From NCBI GenBank assembly GCA_002432085.1, contig DJFN01000159.1, positions 307 through 7,567 on the forward strand: a stretch of DNA of 7,261 nt, given 5' to 3'. The position numbers and the translations under genes are program-made. The stretch is from Flavobacteriales bacterium UBA5871 (GTDB lineage: Bacteria > Bacteroidota > Bacteroidia > Flavobacteriales_D > Crocinitomicaceae). Shown here one piece after another: positions 1 to 4,372 of this stretch. The notes beneath the pieces were generated by a model. It ran no database searches. It was not told the origin of the DNA and saw nothing but the letters and a program-made list of their open reading frames with translations. The stretch's first letter is position 1; each line of letters begins with the position of its first letter.

Positions 1-50
1 CCATTGTTGCATGGTGATTTTTCTCATTTTTTATGCTTTTCATATAGCGG

Positions 51-269
51 TCAATCCACGATACGAATCCCGTGGCGGTTGGCCTCGCACTCATTGCAAT
101 ACATCTCACCGTCGCAGCCCAGGACACCTGGACAATCGGCTGTACAAAAATCGTTTTTATGCTTCTTATACAGTTTGTGATCGTAGCAATCGTGTGGCTT
201 GGAACAGGCCGTCAGCATTATCCCAACTGCAAAAATTCCCCAGAAATTCCGAATTCGTCTCATAGGCAT
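51..269 (-). CDS. Small Kazal-like cysteine-rich lipoprotein
   Basis: A predicted 72-residue exported lipoprotein. It opens with a basic, hydrophobic signal (RRIRNFWGIFAVGIM) ending in the lipobox L-T-A-C, so Cys22 would be lipidated after signal peptidase II cleavage. The mature part has six more cysteines (28, 42, 46, 52, 58, 61). Its end, GCDGEMYCNECEANRHGI, matches the core of Kazal-type protease-inhibitor domains (GCDGxTYxNxCxAxxxGI), which occur in small Bacteroidota lipoproteins. The usual PVCG before the GCDG core reads GVLG here, so one canonical cysteine is absent, while Cys46 and Cys58 are extra. Protease inhibition is a family-level guess. A second ATG two codons in (263) is an alternative start. 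A -7-like TATCTTTT lies at 282-289 without a clear -33 element. It follows the response regulator by 45 bp on the same strand and may share its transcript. Confidence 0.72.
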   Translation of the reverse strand: MPMRRIRNFWGIFAVGIMLTACSKPHDCYDHKLYKKHKNDFCTADCPGVLGCDGEMYCNECEANRHGIRIVD

Positions 270-314
270 GAATTTGAATTGAAAAGATACGAAAAACGGT
301 TGTCTTGTGAACGC

Positions 315-755
315 TTACCGGGTCAAGAACACCGGCGAGCTCAGCCCCAGGGATTGCAGCGTGTCATTAATCAAGTGAAAAACAACCACACGCATACTTG
401 CTTTAAGCTGCTCGTAATCGGCAGGTTTGGAGAAGAAGCACAAGGCACCGAGCTGCCAGGCCCGGTGGATATCTTCCGGGTAGGAAGATGTGGAATACAT
501 GATCACGGGAATCTGTTTATACGAATCGTGATCTTTCAGTACTTCGAGGCATTGCCAGCCATTCATCACCGGCATGTTAATGTCGAGGAAAATAAGGTCC
601 GGCATGGCGGTTTCCTTACGGTCGAGCTGCAAAAACGCCTCGTGGCCGTTCGGAACTGTGTGGCACACCACATCAGTCGCGACATCTTCGAGTGCTTCAC
701 AGAAAAGCTCCCGGTCATCGGCATCATCGTCTATTAATAAGATCTTTGCACTCAT
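315..755 (-). CDS. Single-domain response regulator (CheY-like receiver)
   Basis: A 146-residue protein that is entirely a receiver domain. The acidic Mg-binding pocket lies at D9-D11, the phospho-acceptor is D58 in FLDINMPVMNG, the conserved hydroxyl residue is S88 in VIMYSTS, and the conserved lysine is K110 in FFSKP. Spacing matches CheY (D12/D13, D57, T87, K109). No DNA-binding or enzymatic output domain follows, so it would act by protein-protein contact or as a phosphorelay intermediate. Its ATG overlaps the TGA of an upstream histidine-kinase remnant (ATGA), the usual arrangement of a translationally coupled kinase-regulator pair. The regulator itself shows no stop or frameshift and retains every key residue, although its kinase is destroyed. 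No promoter of Bacteroidota form is visible just upstream. The receiver assignment is very secure; its present input is unknown. Confidence 0.95.
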   Translation of the reverse strand: MSAKILLIDDDADDRELFCEALEDVATDVVCHTVPNGHEAFLQLDRKETAMPDLIFLDINMPVMNGWQCLEVLKDHDSYKQIPVIMYSTSSYPEDIHRAWQLGALCFFSKPADYEQLKASMRVVVFHLINDTLQSLGLSSPVFLTR

Positions 756-1240
756 CGTTTTGAAAAAGTTTCGGGGGTTGGTAGTATGATAGTGAATAGG
801 GCACCCTTATCTGTCTCTGTCGCGGAGGTCGTTCCCCCGAAGGACGATTTCTACACAGGGCCAGCCCAAAACCGGTACCTTCGTATTCGTCAGTGGAATG
901 CAATTATGTAAATGTAGCAAAAATTCGTTCGGATTGCTCCTGAGCGAATTCTATTCCATTGTCGGACAATAGAATTTTGTAAAAAGTCGAGCTCAACCAG
1001 CTCTTCAGAAATCTCGGAAAGAAAAGCTTCGTTTTTTTCACGGTATTTGCGTTCGGTAATATCGTTGAACAAAGCGGCTAAAAAACGACTATCTCCGGTC
1101 CGTGAGAAAAAGCCGACACTTCATACATACGCCTTTTTTCAGTCAGGAAGCATTGTTCCCGAAATGAACGGGCCGGCAGGATTTCGCCACCTGAAAAACC
1201 TCCGGCTCTTTCCTTTGTCCGAAATACCTTTTCACGTCGC
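752..1240 (-). pseudogene. Decayed PAS-domain histidine kinase, multiple frameshifts and an internal deletion
   Basis: No frame is open across this stretch, but on the minus strand kinase fragments appear in the correct order in shifting frames. PAS pieces: VAKSCRPVHFGNNAS (ending near 1146), RRMYEVSAF (near 1108-1134), then FLAALFNDITERK with linker AFLSEISEELVEL (to about 985). The ATPase end follows: DNGIEF (946-963; N/G1-box-like DNGIGF), STDEYE, and the G2 box GTGFGLALCR (850-879). The tail TDKGALFTIILP runs to a TGA at 752-754. Lesions visible: frameshifts near 1146, 1105 and 848, an in-frame TAA at 904-906, and direct joining of the post-PAS linker to the ATPase core near 980, which removes the HisKA domain and half the ATPase domain (about 150 residues or more). 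The stop overlaps the response-regulator ATG. The 5' limit is approximate. Confidence 0.85.
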
Positions 1241-1262
1241 CGATGCTGGTTACTGTTATGTG

Positions 1263-1294
1263 TTGTACGTTGGTAATTAATAATGGTACTTTAG
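1263..1294 (+). promoter_or_regulatory. Candidate promoter for the DUF4199 gene
   Basis: TTG at 1263-1265, a 21-nt spacer and TACTTTAG at 1287-1294 fit the Bacteroidota primary-sigma form (TTG / TAnnTTTG) with one mismatch. It would give a leader of about 90 nt. GACCTTTG at 1359-1366 is an alternative -7 box closer to the start but has no TTG at the right distance, so the choice is open. Confidence 0.35.
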
Positions 1295-1390
1295 CATGAG
1301 CTCTGCTGTTTTCGGACAAATCACCCGAAAGTATGAGGCAGGAACAACAGACCTGGCAGACCTTTGCACTATCACTTTAACAAAAACAAT

Positions 1391-1954
1391 ATGAAAAGAA
1401 ACGTACTTATTTTCGGAGCGATCTCGGGGTTGATCAGCACCCTTTGGATGATGGTCATCGTCATGAATTTCGACCCGTCCAAAATGGAGAATATGGATTC
1501 AGGCATGTGGTATGGCTATGCCGCCATGCTGGTTGCCAATATCTTCATCATCGTGGGAGTGAAGAACTATCGCGATAAACAGCAGAATGGCGTGATCACA
1601 TTCGGAAAGGCGTTCAAAGTCGGTTTTCTGATCGCGCTGGTTGCTTCAACGATGTATGTTGTTACCTGGCTGATCTATTACTATGCTTCCGGAACGGATT
1701 TTATCGAGCAGTGGTCGGGTTGTCTGCAGCGTGATCTGGAGGCAAAAGGTGCAACACCTGCCGAGCTGGCGCAACATGCACAGGAAATGAAAGACTTTGC
1801 CCGTATGTATCAGAATCCTTTCTTCAATGCACTGGTGACCTATTCGGAAATCCTGCCGCTCGGAATTGTATTCGCATTGCTGACGGCGATCATCATGCGA
1901 CGCAAGCGTCCGGTGAATCCAAGCCTCGATGCTGACATTGATGGACGGTCTTGA
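1391..1954 (+). CDS. DUF4199 family four-helix membrane protein
   Basis: A 187-residue integral membrane protein of the Bacteroidota DUF4199 family; molecular function unknown. Four hydrophobic segments are visible: about 5-25 (LIFGAISGLISTLWMMVIVM), 40-57, 77-98 and 146-169. The family hallmark is the glycine and phenylalanine motif ITFGKAFKVGF (69-79) at the entry of helix 3, after the NYRD loop. A longer polar region (101-145, with the acidic stretch AQHAQEMKDFARMY) separates helices 3 and 4, and a basic RRKR follows helix 4. I chose the ATG at 1391 because MKRNVLIF is a typical start after A-rich sequence; an in-frame TTG at 1364 would add nine polar residues. Its stop codon overlaps the -33 box of the following tRNA-Arg promoter. 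The family call rests on recognised motifs and topology. Confidence 0.85.
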   Translation: MKRNVLIFGAISGLISTLWMMVIVMNFDPSKMENMDSGMWYGYAAMLVANIFIIVGVKNYRDKQQNGVITFGKAFKVGFLIALVASTMYVVTWLIYYYASGTDFIEQWSGCLQRDLEAKGATPAELAQHAQEMKDFARMYQNPFFNALVTYSEILPLGIVFALLTAIIMRRKRPVNPSLDADIDGRS

Positions 1955-1980
1955 CAGATCGGCTTGTATGCTTATCTTTG
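1951..1980 (+). promoter_or_regulatory. tRNA-Arg promoter, Bacteroidota consensus
   Basis: TTG at 1951-1953, a 19-nt spacer and TATCTTTG at 1973-1980 match the Bacteroidota TTG / TAnnTTTG promoter exactly. Initiation would fall near 1987, about 9 nt before the mature tRNA. The TTG lies inside the stop codon region of the DUF4199 gene. Confidence 0.75.
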
Positions 1981-1995
1981 CCGGAGTCGAAAGAC

Positions 1996-2070
1996 GGCTC
2001 CGTAGTTCAATGGATAGAATAGAAGTTTCCTAAACTTTAGATATGGGTTCGATTCCCGTCGGAGCCACCA
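1996..2070 (+). tRNA. tRNA-Arg (anticodon CCU)
   Basis: A complete cloverleaf can be folded by eye. The acceptor stem is GGCTCCG with CGGAGCC, the D stem GTTC with GAAT, the anticodon stem GAAGT with ACTTT around the loop TTCCTAA, and the T stem ATGGG with CCCGT around TTCGATT. The anticodon CCT sits at 2029-2031 and reads AGG. The 3' CCA is encoded (2068-2070), unlike in the tRNA-Ser gene of this window. The gene is monocistronic: its own promoter lies 16 nt upstream and a terminator starts 9 nt downstream. Confidence 0.97.
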
Positions 2071-2078
2071 CAGAAGTA

Positions 2079-2108
2079 GAAAAAGCCATCCATCCGGGTG
2101 GCTTTTTC
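2079..2108 (+). terminator. Intrinsic terminator of tRNA-Arg
   Basis: GAAAAAGCCATCC (2079-2091) pairs with GGGTGGCTTTTTC (2096-2108) around a four-base loop, with one G-U pair. The stem ends in A5/T5 tracts, so it can work as an intrinsic terminator for the tRNA and, in reverse, for transcripts leaving the LuxR-type gene. Confidence 0.85.
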
Positions 2109-2132
2109 GCTTCGTGATAGCCGTAGGTATTA

Positions 2133-2231
2133 CTCACACTTGTATTCGACGTGCTTTTGTCCCTCAATACTCGCTCTCACACTTGTCTGCTCTACCTGTC
2201 GGTAGACAGGCGACAGGCAGGCTCACACTTT
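2133..2231. repeat. Three CTCACACTT repeats with an embedded palindrome
   Basis: CTCACACTTGT occurs at 2133-2143 and 2176-2186, and CTCACACTTT at 2222-2231, at spacings of 43 and 46 nt. Between the second and third copies, CCTGTC (2195-2200) faces GACAGG (2205-2210) around GGTA, and GACAGGC is directly repeated at 2205-2218. An overlapping alternative hairpin is CTACC/GGTAG (2192-2205). No coding frame fits. It resembles dispersed intergenic palindromic repeats seen in Bacteroidota genomes, but whether it recurs elsewhere here cannot be seen. Confidence 0.5.
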
Positions 2232-2266
2232 CCTAAGCTTTTTTCTTGAGCTTGGATCGCTTAGAA

Positions 2267-2731
2267 TCAAGGTATAATCCCCAACCTTTTTCCCTGCTCA
2301 ACTGCCTGTGTGCGGCGCTTTACATCTAGCTTGTCGAAGACATTGGAAGAATGCGTTTTGATCGTGTTCAGGGAAACAAAAAGACGGGAAGCGATTTCCT
2401 GGTTGCTGAGTCCTTCCGACATGAGCTCAAGAACTTCCAGCTCGCGTTTGCTGAGGCCTGTTCGTTCGAGCGCCTGTTCGTCACGAATAAATTCCGTTGT
2501 ACGGATAATGACTTCTTTTTCGACCACGATCGTTTTCGGATTCGTCAGCTTGAGCGCCAGCCAGATGCCGAGACCGGTAAACAACAGCGCAACAGCTCCG
2601 ACATAAAGCTCAGTCGCGTGATCGATCAACATAAACCGAATTTCCAGAAAACGCAGCAGGAACAGGAATACGGCCAGCGAAATGCCGTACAGGAAAATCA
2701 TCTTATAGGAAACCAGAAAGCGCTTGATCAT
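2267..2731 (-). CDS. Membrane-anchored LuxR-type transcriptional regulator
   Basis: A 154-residue protein with two N-terminal membrane helices (about 11-29 and 41-62), a short charged linker (63-90, EKEVIIRTTEFIRDEQALE) and a C-terminal LuxR/GerE helix-turn-helix (about 92-153). The HTH is canonical: LSKRELEVLELMSEGLSNQE, then ASRLFVSLNTIKTHSSN with the recognition helix, then VFDKLDVKRRTQAV. There is no receiver or ligand-binding domain, so it would act as a DNA-binding protein tethered to the inner membrane, with the signal entering through the membrane part or an unseen partner. The start at 2731 is chosen because a clean promoter (TATCTTTG at 2746-2753) puts transcription initiation near 2739, which rules out the upstream in-frame ATG at 2785. 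Its leader would be only about 8 nt. Targets are unknown. Confidence 0.9.
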   Translation of the reverse strand: MIKRFLVSYKMIFLYGISLAVFLFLLRFLEIRFMLIDHATELYVGAVALLFTGLGIWLALKLTNPKTIVVEKEVIIRTTEFIRDEQALERTGLSKRELEVLELMSEGLSNQEIASRLFVSLNTIKTHSSNVFDKLDVKRRTQAVEQGKRLGIIP

Positions 2732-2745
2732 GACTGTATTCCCTG

Positions 2746-2777
2746 CAAAGATACGGAGAAACGGATTCTGTGTCCAA
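2746..2777 (-). promoter_or_regulatory. Promoter of the LuxR-type regulator
   Basis: Read on the minus strand, TTG (2777-2775), a 21-nt spacer and TATCTTTG (2753-2746) match the Bacteroidota consensus exactly. The predicted start near 2739 leaves a very short leader before the ATG at 2731 and decides between the two in-frame start codons. The -33 box lies 15 nt beyond the stop codon of the neighbouring acetyltransferase. Confidence 0.7.
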
Positions 2778-2791
2778 CTGTACAAACGCGA

Positions 2792-3082
2792 TTACGGAAC
2801 CGGATGGTCGAGCACATCGCTGAAGCTGTCATCGCCTTCCAGCACCTTGCGTGCAAACGGACAAACAGGAATGATCGTCAGCTCGTTTTCACGGGCGTAA
2901 TTGACAGCAGCCATTACCAGCTGCTTGCCCACACCTTTGCCTCCGAAAGCAGGATCGACCTCCGTATGGGTAATGATGATCTTATCTCCGGCCCATTCAT
3001 AGACCATTTTTCCGGCAGTTACGCCGTTCTCGGATGCGGAAAAGTAACCAAGTTCTTCACCATCGTGCTGTTGGATTTCCAT
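2792..3082 (-). CDS. Small YjdJ-type N-acetyltransferase (copy 1)
   Basis: A 96-residue minimal GNAT-fold protein of the Acetyltransf_CG (YjdJ, NATD1, Arabidopsis At1g77540) type, about half the length of usual GNAT enzymes. The acetyl-CoA phosphate-binding loop is in HTEVDPAFGGKGVGKQLV (39-56, core GGKGVG). The family-typical cysteine is C74 in IIPVCPFAR. The substrate is unknown; family members bind acetyl-CoA. It shares about 50% identity (counted by hand over 91 positions) with the next gene upstream (3170-3451), including HTEV-PAF, YAREN and the cysteine, so the two are a tandem duplication that has since diverged. It has its own promoter (3101-3131) with a leader of about 12 nt, so it is not tied to its paralogue. 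Confidence 0.9.
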   Translation of the reverse strand: MEIQQHDGEELGYFSASENGVTAGKMVYEWAGDKIIITHTEVDPAFGGKGVGKQLVMAAVNYARENELTIIPVCPFARKVLEGDDSFSDVLDHPVP

Positions 3083-3100
3083 ATTGCGTGTATTACACGA

Positions 3101-3131
3101 CTAAAGTAAGGTGCAGAAGGGATAATTGCAA
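3101..3131 (-). promoter_or_regulatory. Promoter of acetyltransferase copy 1
   Basis: On the minus strand, TTG (3131-3129), a 20-nt spacer and TACTTTAG (3108-3101) fit the Bacteroidota form with one mismatch at the last position. The predicted start near 3094 is about 12 nt before the ATG at 3082. Confidence 0.55.
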
Positions 3132-3169
3132 TCTTCAGGCGGTGAAACAACGGTGGCGGTGGCAAACGA

Positions 3170-3451
3170 TCAGGCGAGCACGTCTTTGAAATCAGGTGTC
3201 CGGTTCAGTACCAGTCGCACGAACCAGCACAGCGGCAGGATCTTCAGCTTGTTCTCACGTGCGTAGCGCACGGCTTCTTTTACCAGTGAATGACCGATGC
3301 CACGACCTTCGAATGCCGGGTTGACTTCCGTGTGGTTGATGGAAATTTTATCAGCTCCCGAACGGACATAGGTCATCAGTCCCACTTCGCGTTCGTTCTC
3401 GATCGCCGTAAACCGGCCGTAAGCATTTTCGATGGAATGTTCAATTTTCAT
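3170..3451 (-). CDS. Small YjdJ-type N-acetyltransferase (copy 2)
   Basis: A 93-residue protein of the same minimal GNAT type as the gene at 2792-3082. The acetyl-CoA loop is in HTEVNPAFEGRGIGHSLV (40-57, core EGRGIG) and the conserved cysteine is C75 in ILPLCWFVR. Compared with copy 1 it has tryptophan rather than proline after the cysteine (CWF against CPF), a one-residue insertion before DKI, and no DHPVP tail. The differences near the cysteine suggest the two accept different substrates, but that is inference. The gap to copy 1 is 87 nt, and copy 1 has a separate promoter. A weak -7-like TAACTTTC is at 3470-3477, without a properly spaced TTG. Family assignment is secure; substrate unknown. 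Confidence 0.9.
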   Translation of the reverse strand: MKIEHSIENAYGRFTAIENEREVGLMTYVRSGADKISINHTEVNPAFEGRGIGHSLVKEAVRYARENKLKILPLCWFVRLVLNRTPDFKDVLA

Positions 3452-3545
3452 GACTCAGGAATTGCCTAAGAAAGTTACTGCTTTCATCAGCCAAAACCCA
3501 GCAGCATGAGTCTGAAAGCCATATTTTTAGGGCAATTTAACGAAG

Positions 3546-3566
3546 CTGCTAAAAATTTGTTAGCAG
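3546..3566 (-). terminator. Weak stem-loop just after the GNAT acetyltransferase gene
   Basis: CTGCTAA (3546-3552) and TTAGCAG (3560-3566) form a 7-bp hairpin with a 7-nt loop, 2 nt beyond the TAG of the gene at 3569-4069. There is no T tract, so it may be a weak terminator or an RNA-stabilising 3' hairpin. Confidence 0.3.
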
Positions 3567-3568
3567 AT

Positions 3569-4069
3569 CTATCGCAGTACCTTCTCAAATGCCTTCCGGG
3601 CGCTTCCTCTGAAATAAACTTCGCCGCAATAGGTATAACCCAGCTTGTTGAGAATGTGCAGCATCGGACCATTATCGAAATTCGTATCGACCTTGATACT
3701 GTATACCGCTCGTTCGATACAGCGCTGTTCAATTAGTCGGAACACTTCCGTTGCTGCACCTTTGCCTTTCGCTTTGTCGGAAACGGCTACGCGATGCACG
3801 ACCGCATAGTCGCCATTGGTTAGCCAGTTCACATCCGGAACCTCATAAGCCGGCTCTATTTCGAAGATCAGCGCCGCATACGCAAGAATCTCGCCGTTTT
3901 CGTCGAGCACCCACGCATTGCCTTTGTCGAAATCATTGCGCACCGAGGTTTCGTTGGGATAGCCGTCCTGCCATTGCTGACTGCCGTCCTGTTTCCGTCG
4001 TTCAACGGCTTGTTGAAGGATTTCCCAGATTGCGGGAAGCTCTGACAACATTGCTTTCCTTAGTTCCAT
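3569..4069 (-). CDS. GNAT family N-acetyltransferase
   Basis: A 166-residue full-length GNAT protein. It begins MELRKAMLSELPAIWEIL, the usual first strand and helix of the fold. Motif A, VVHRVAVSDKAKGKGAATEV (90-109), carries the acetyl-CoA loop (core AKGKGAA). It continues into SIKVDTNFDNGPMLHILNKL (124-143) and GYTYCGEVYF (144-153), typical of small-molecule or amino-acid acetyltransferases of the RimI-like superfamily. The acceptor substrate cannot be read from the sequence. An open frame continues upstream to 4204, but it runs through the tRNA-Ser gene and the terminator, so the ATG at 4069 is the credible start. It lies 14 nt beyond that terminator and I see no clear promoter of its own; read-through from tRNA-Ser or an atypical promoter is possible. 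Confidence 0.92.
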   Translation of the reverse strand: MELRKAMLSELPAIWEILQQAVERRKQDGSQQWQDGYPNETSVRNDFDKGNAWVLDENGEILAYAALIFEIEPAYEVPDVNWLTNGDYAVVHRVAVSDKAKGKGAATEVFRLIEQRCIERAVYSIKVDTNFDNGPMLHILNKLGYTYCGEVYFRGSARKAFEKVLR

Positions 4070-4082
4070 AGAGTACAATGTT

Positions 4083-4124
4083 AAAAACAAAAAGGATTGC
4101 CATCTGACAATCCTTTTTGTTTTT
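4083..4124 (-). terminator. Terminator of tRNA-Ser, perfect 17-bp inverted repeat
   Basis: AAAAACAAAAAGGATTG (4083-4099) is perfectly complementary to CAATCCTTTTTGTTTTT (4108-4124) around an 8-nt loop. The GGATTG core plus flanking A and T tracts makes a bidirectional intrinsic terminator. It starts one nucleotide after the tRNA-Ser 3' region and ends 14 nt before the GNAT start codon. Confidence 0.88.
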
Positions 4125-4125
4125 G

Positions 4126-4210
4126 CGGAGAGTGAGGGATTCGAACCCCCGGAACCTCGCGGTTCAACGGTTTTCAAGACCGCCGCAATCGACCACTCTG
4201 CCAACTCTCC
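4126..4210 (-). tRNA. tRNA-Ser (anticodon UGA)
   Basis: An 85-nt class II tRNA with a long variable arm. The acceptor stem is GGAGAGT (4210-4204) with ACTCTCC (4133-4127), discriminator G at 4126. The anticodon loop is CTTGAAA, with anticodon TGA at 4176-4174, reading UCA. The T loop is in GGGGGTTCGAATCCCTC. CCA is not encoded: the gene runs GC then the A-rich terminator, so CCA must be added after transcription, in contrast to the tRNA-Arg gene. It has a consensus promoter 5 nt upstream. Confidence 0.97.
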
Positions 4211-4214
4211 GCGG

Positions 4215-4244
4215 CAAAAGTAGCAATACTTTCATTCTTGGCAA
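4215..4244 (-). promoter_or_regulatory. tRNA-Ser promoter, Bacteroidota consensus
   Basis: On the minus strand, TTG (4244-4242), a 19-nt spacer and TACTTTTG (4222-4215) match the consensus exactly. The spacer equals that of the tRNA-Arg promoter. Initiation would be within a few nucleotides of the mature 5' end at 4210. Confidence 0.7.
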
Positions 4245-4347
4245 GTGATGCTTCAAAAAAAAAGCACCATCATTCACTTCACAGTTGAAAATCAGCCACC
4301 TTCAGTCAATAGTCCGGTAGAAAAGCCCAACGAACGGCTATATTGCC

Positions 4348-4355
4348 TATCTTTA
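4348..4355 (+). promoter_or_regulatory. Candidate -7 box of the GWxTD/glycosyltransferase operon
   Basis: TATCTTTA lies 17 nt before the ATG at 4373 and would give initiation near 4362 and a leader of about 11 nt, like other protein genes here. No TTG is found at the expected distance, so this rests on the -7 box and its position only. Confidence 0.35.
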
Positions 4356-4372
4356 ACCTAGAATTCGGACCC

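Noticed and set aside
1..50. Possible start of another minus-strand gene at the left edge (ATG codons within the first 45 bases)
   Set aside because: Only about 14 codons are visible, in two competing frames and without a promoter; nothing can be assigned.
72..737. 221-codon open frame on the plus strand
   Set aside because: It is antisense to the Kazal-like lipoprotein and the response regulator, both with clear family motifs; its translation resembles no known domain.
890..1072. 60-codon minus-strand frame as a separate small gene
   Set aside because: Its first half is the end of a PAS domain and linker (FNDITERK onward); the rest is out-of-frame ATPase-domain sequence. It is a fragment of the kinase pseudogene.
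1047..1280. 77-codon plus-strand frame
   Set aside because: It is antisense to the kinase remnant and has no recognisable domain.
1214..1320. 11-nt inverted repeat TTTGTCCGAAA / TTTCGGACAAA (1214-1224 and 1310-1320)
   Set aside because: The arms are 85 nt apart, one lies in the pseudogene, and no element boundary or target duplication goes with them; chance is likely enough.
2234..2257. Possible terminator after the LuxR-type gene (AAGCT ... AGCTT)
   Set aside because: The stem is only about 5 bp firm, with a bulge and no T tract on the minus strand; the tRNA-Arg terminator further on can serve in reverse.
2351..3109. 252-codon plus-strand frame
   Set aside because: It lies antisense to the LuxR-type regulator and acetyltransferase copy 1, both supported by motifs and promoters.
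4070..4204. N-terminal extension of the GNAT gene (start at 4204)
   Set aside because: These codons are the tRNA-Ser gene and its terminator read as protein.
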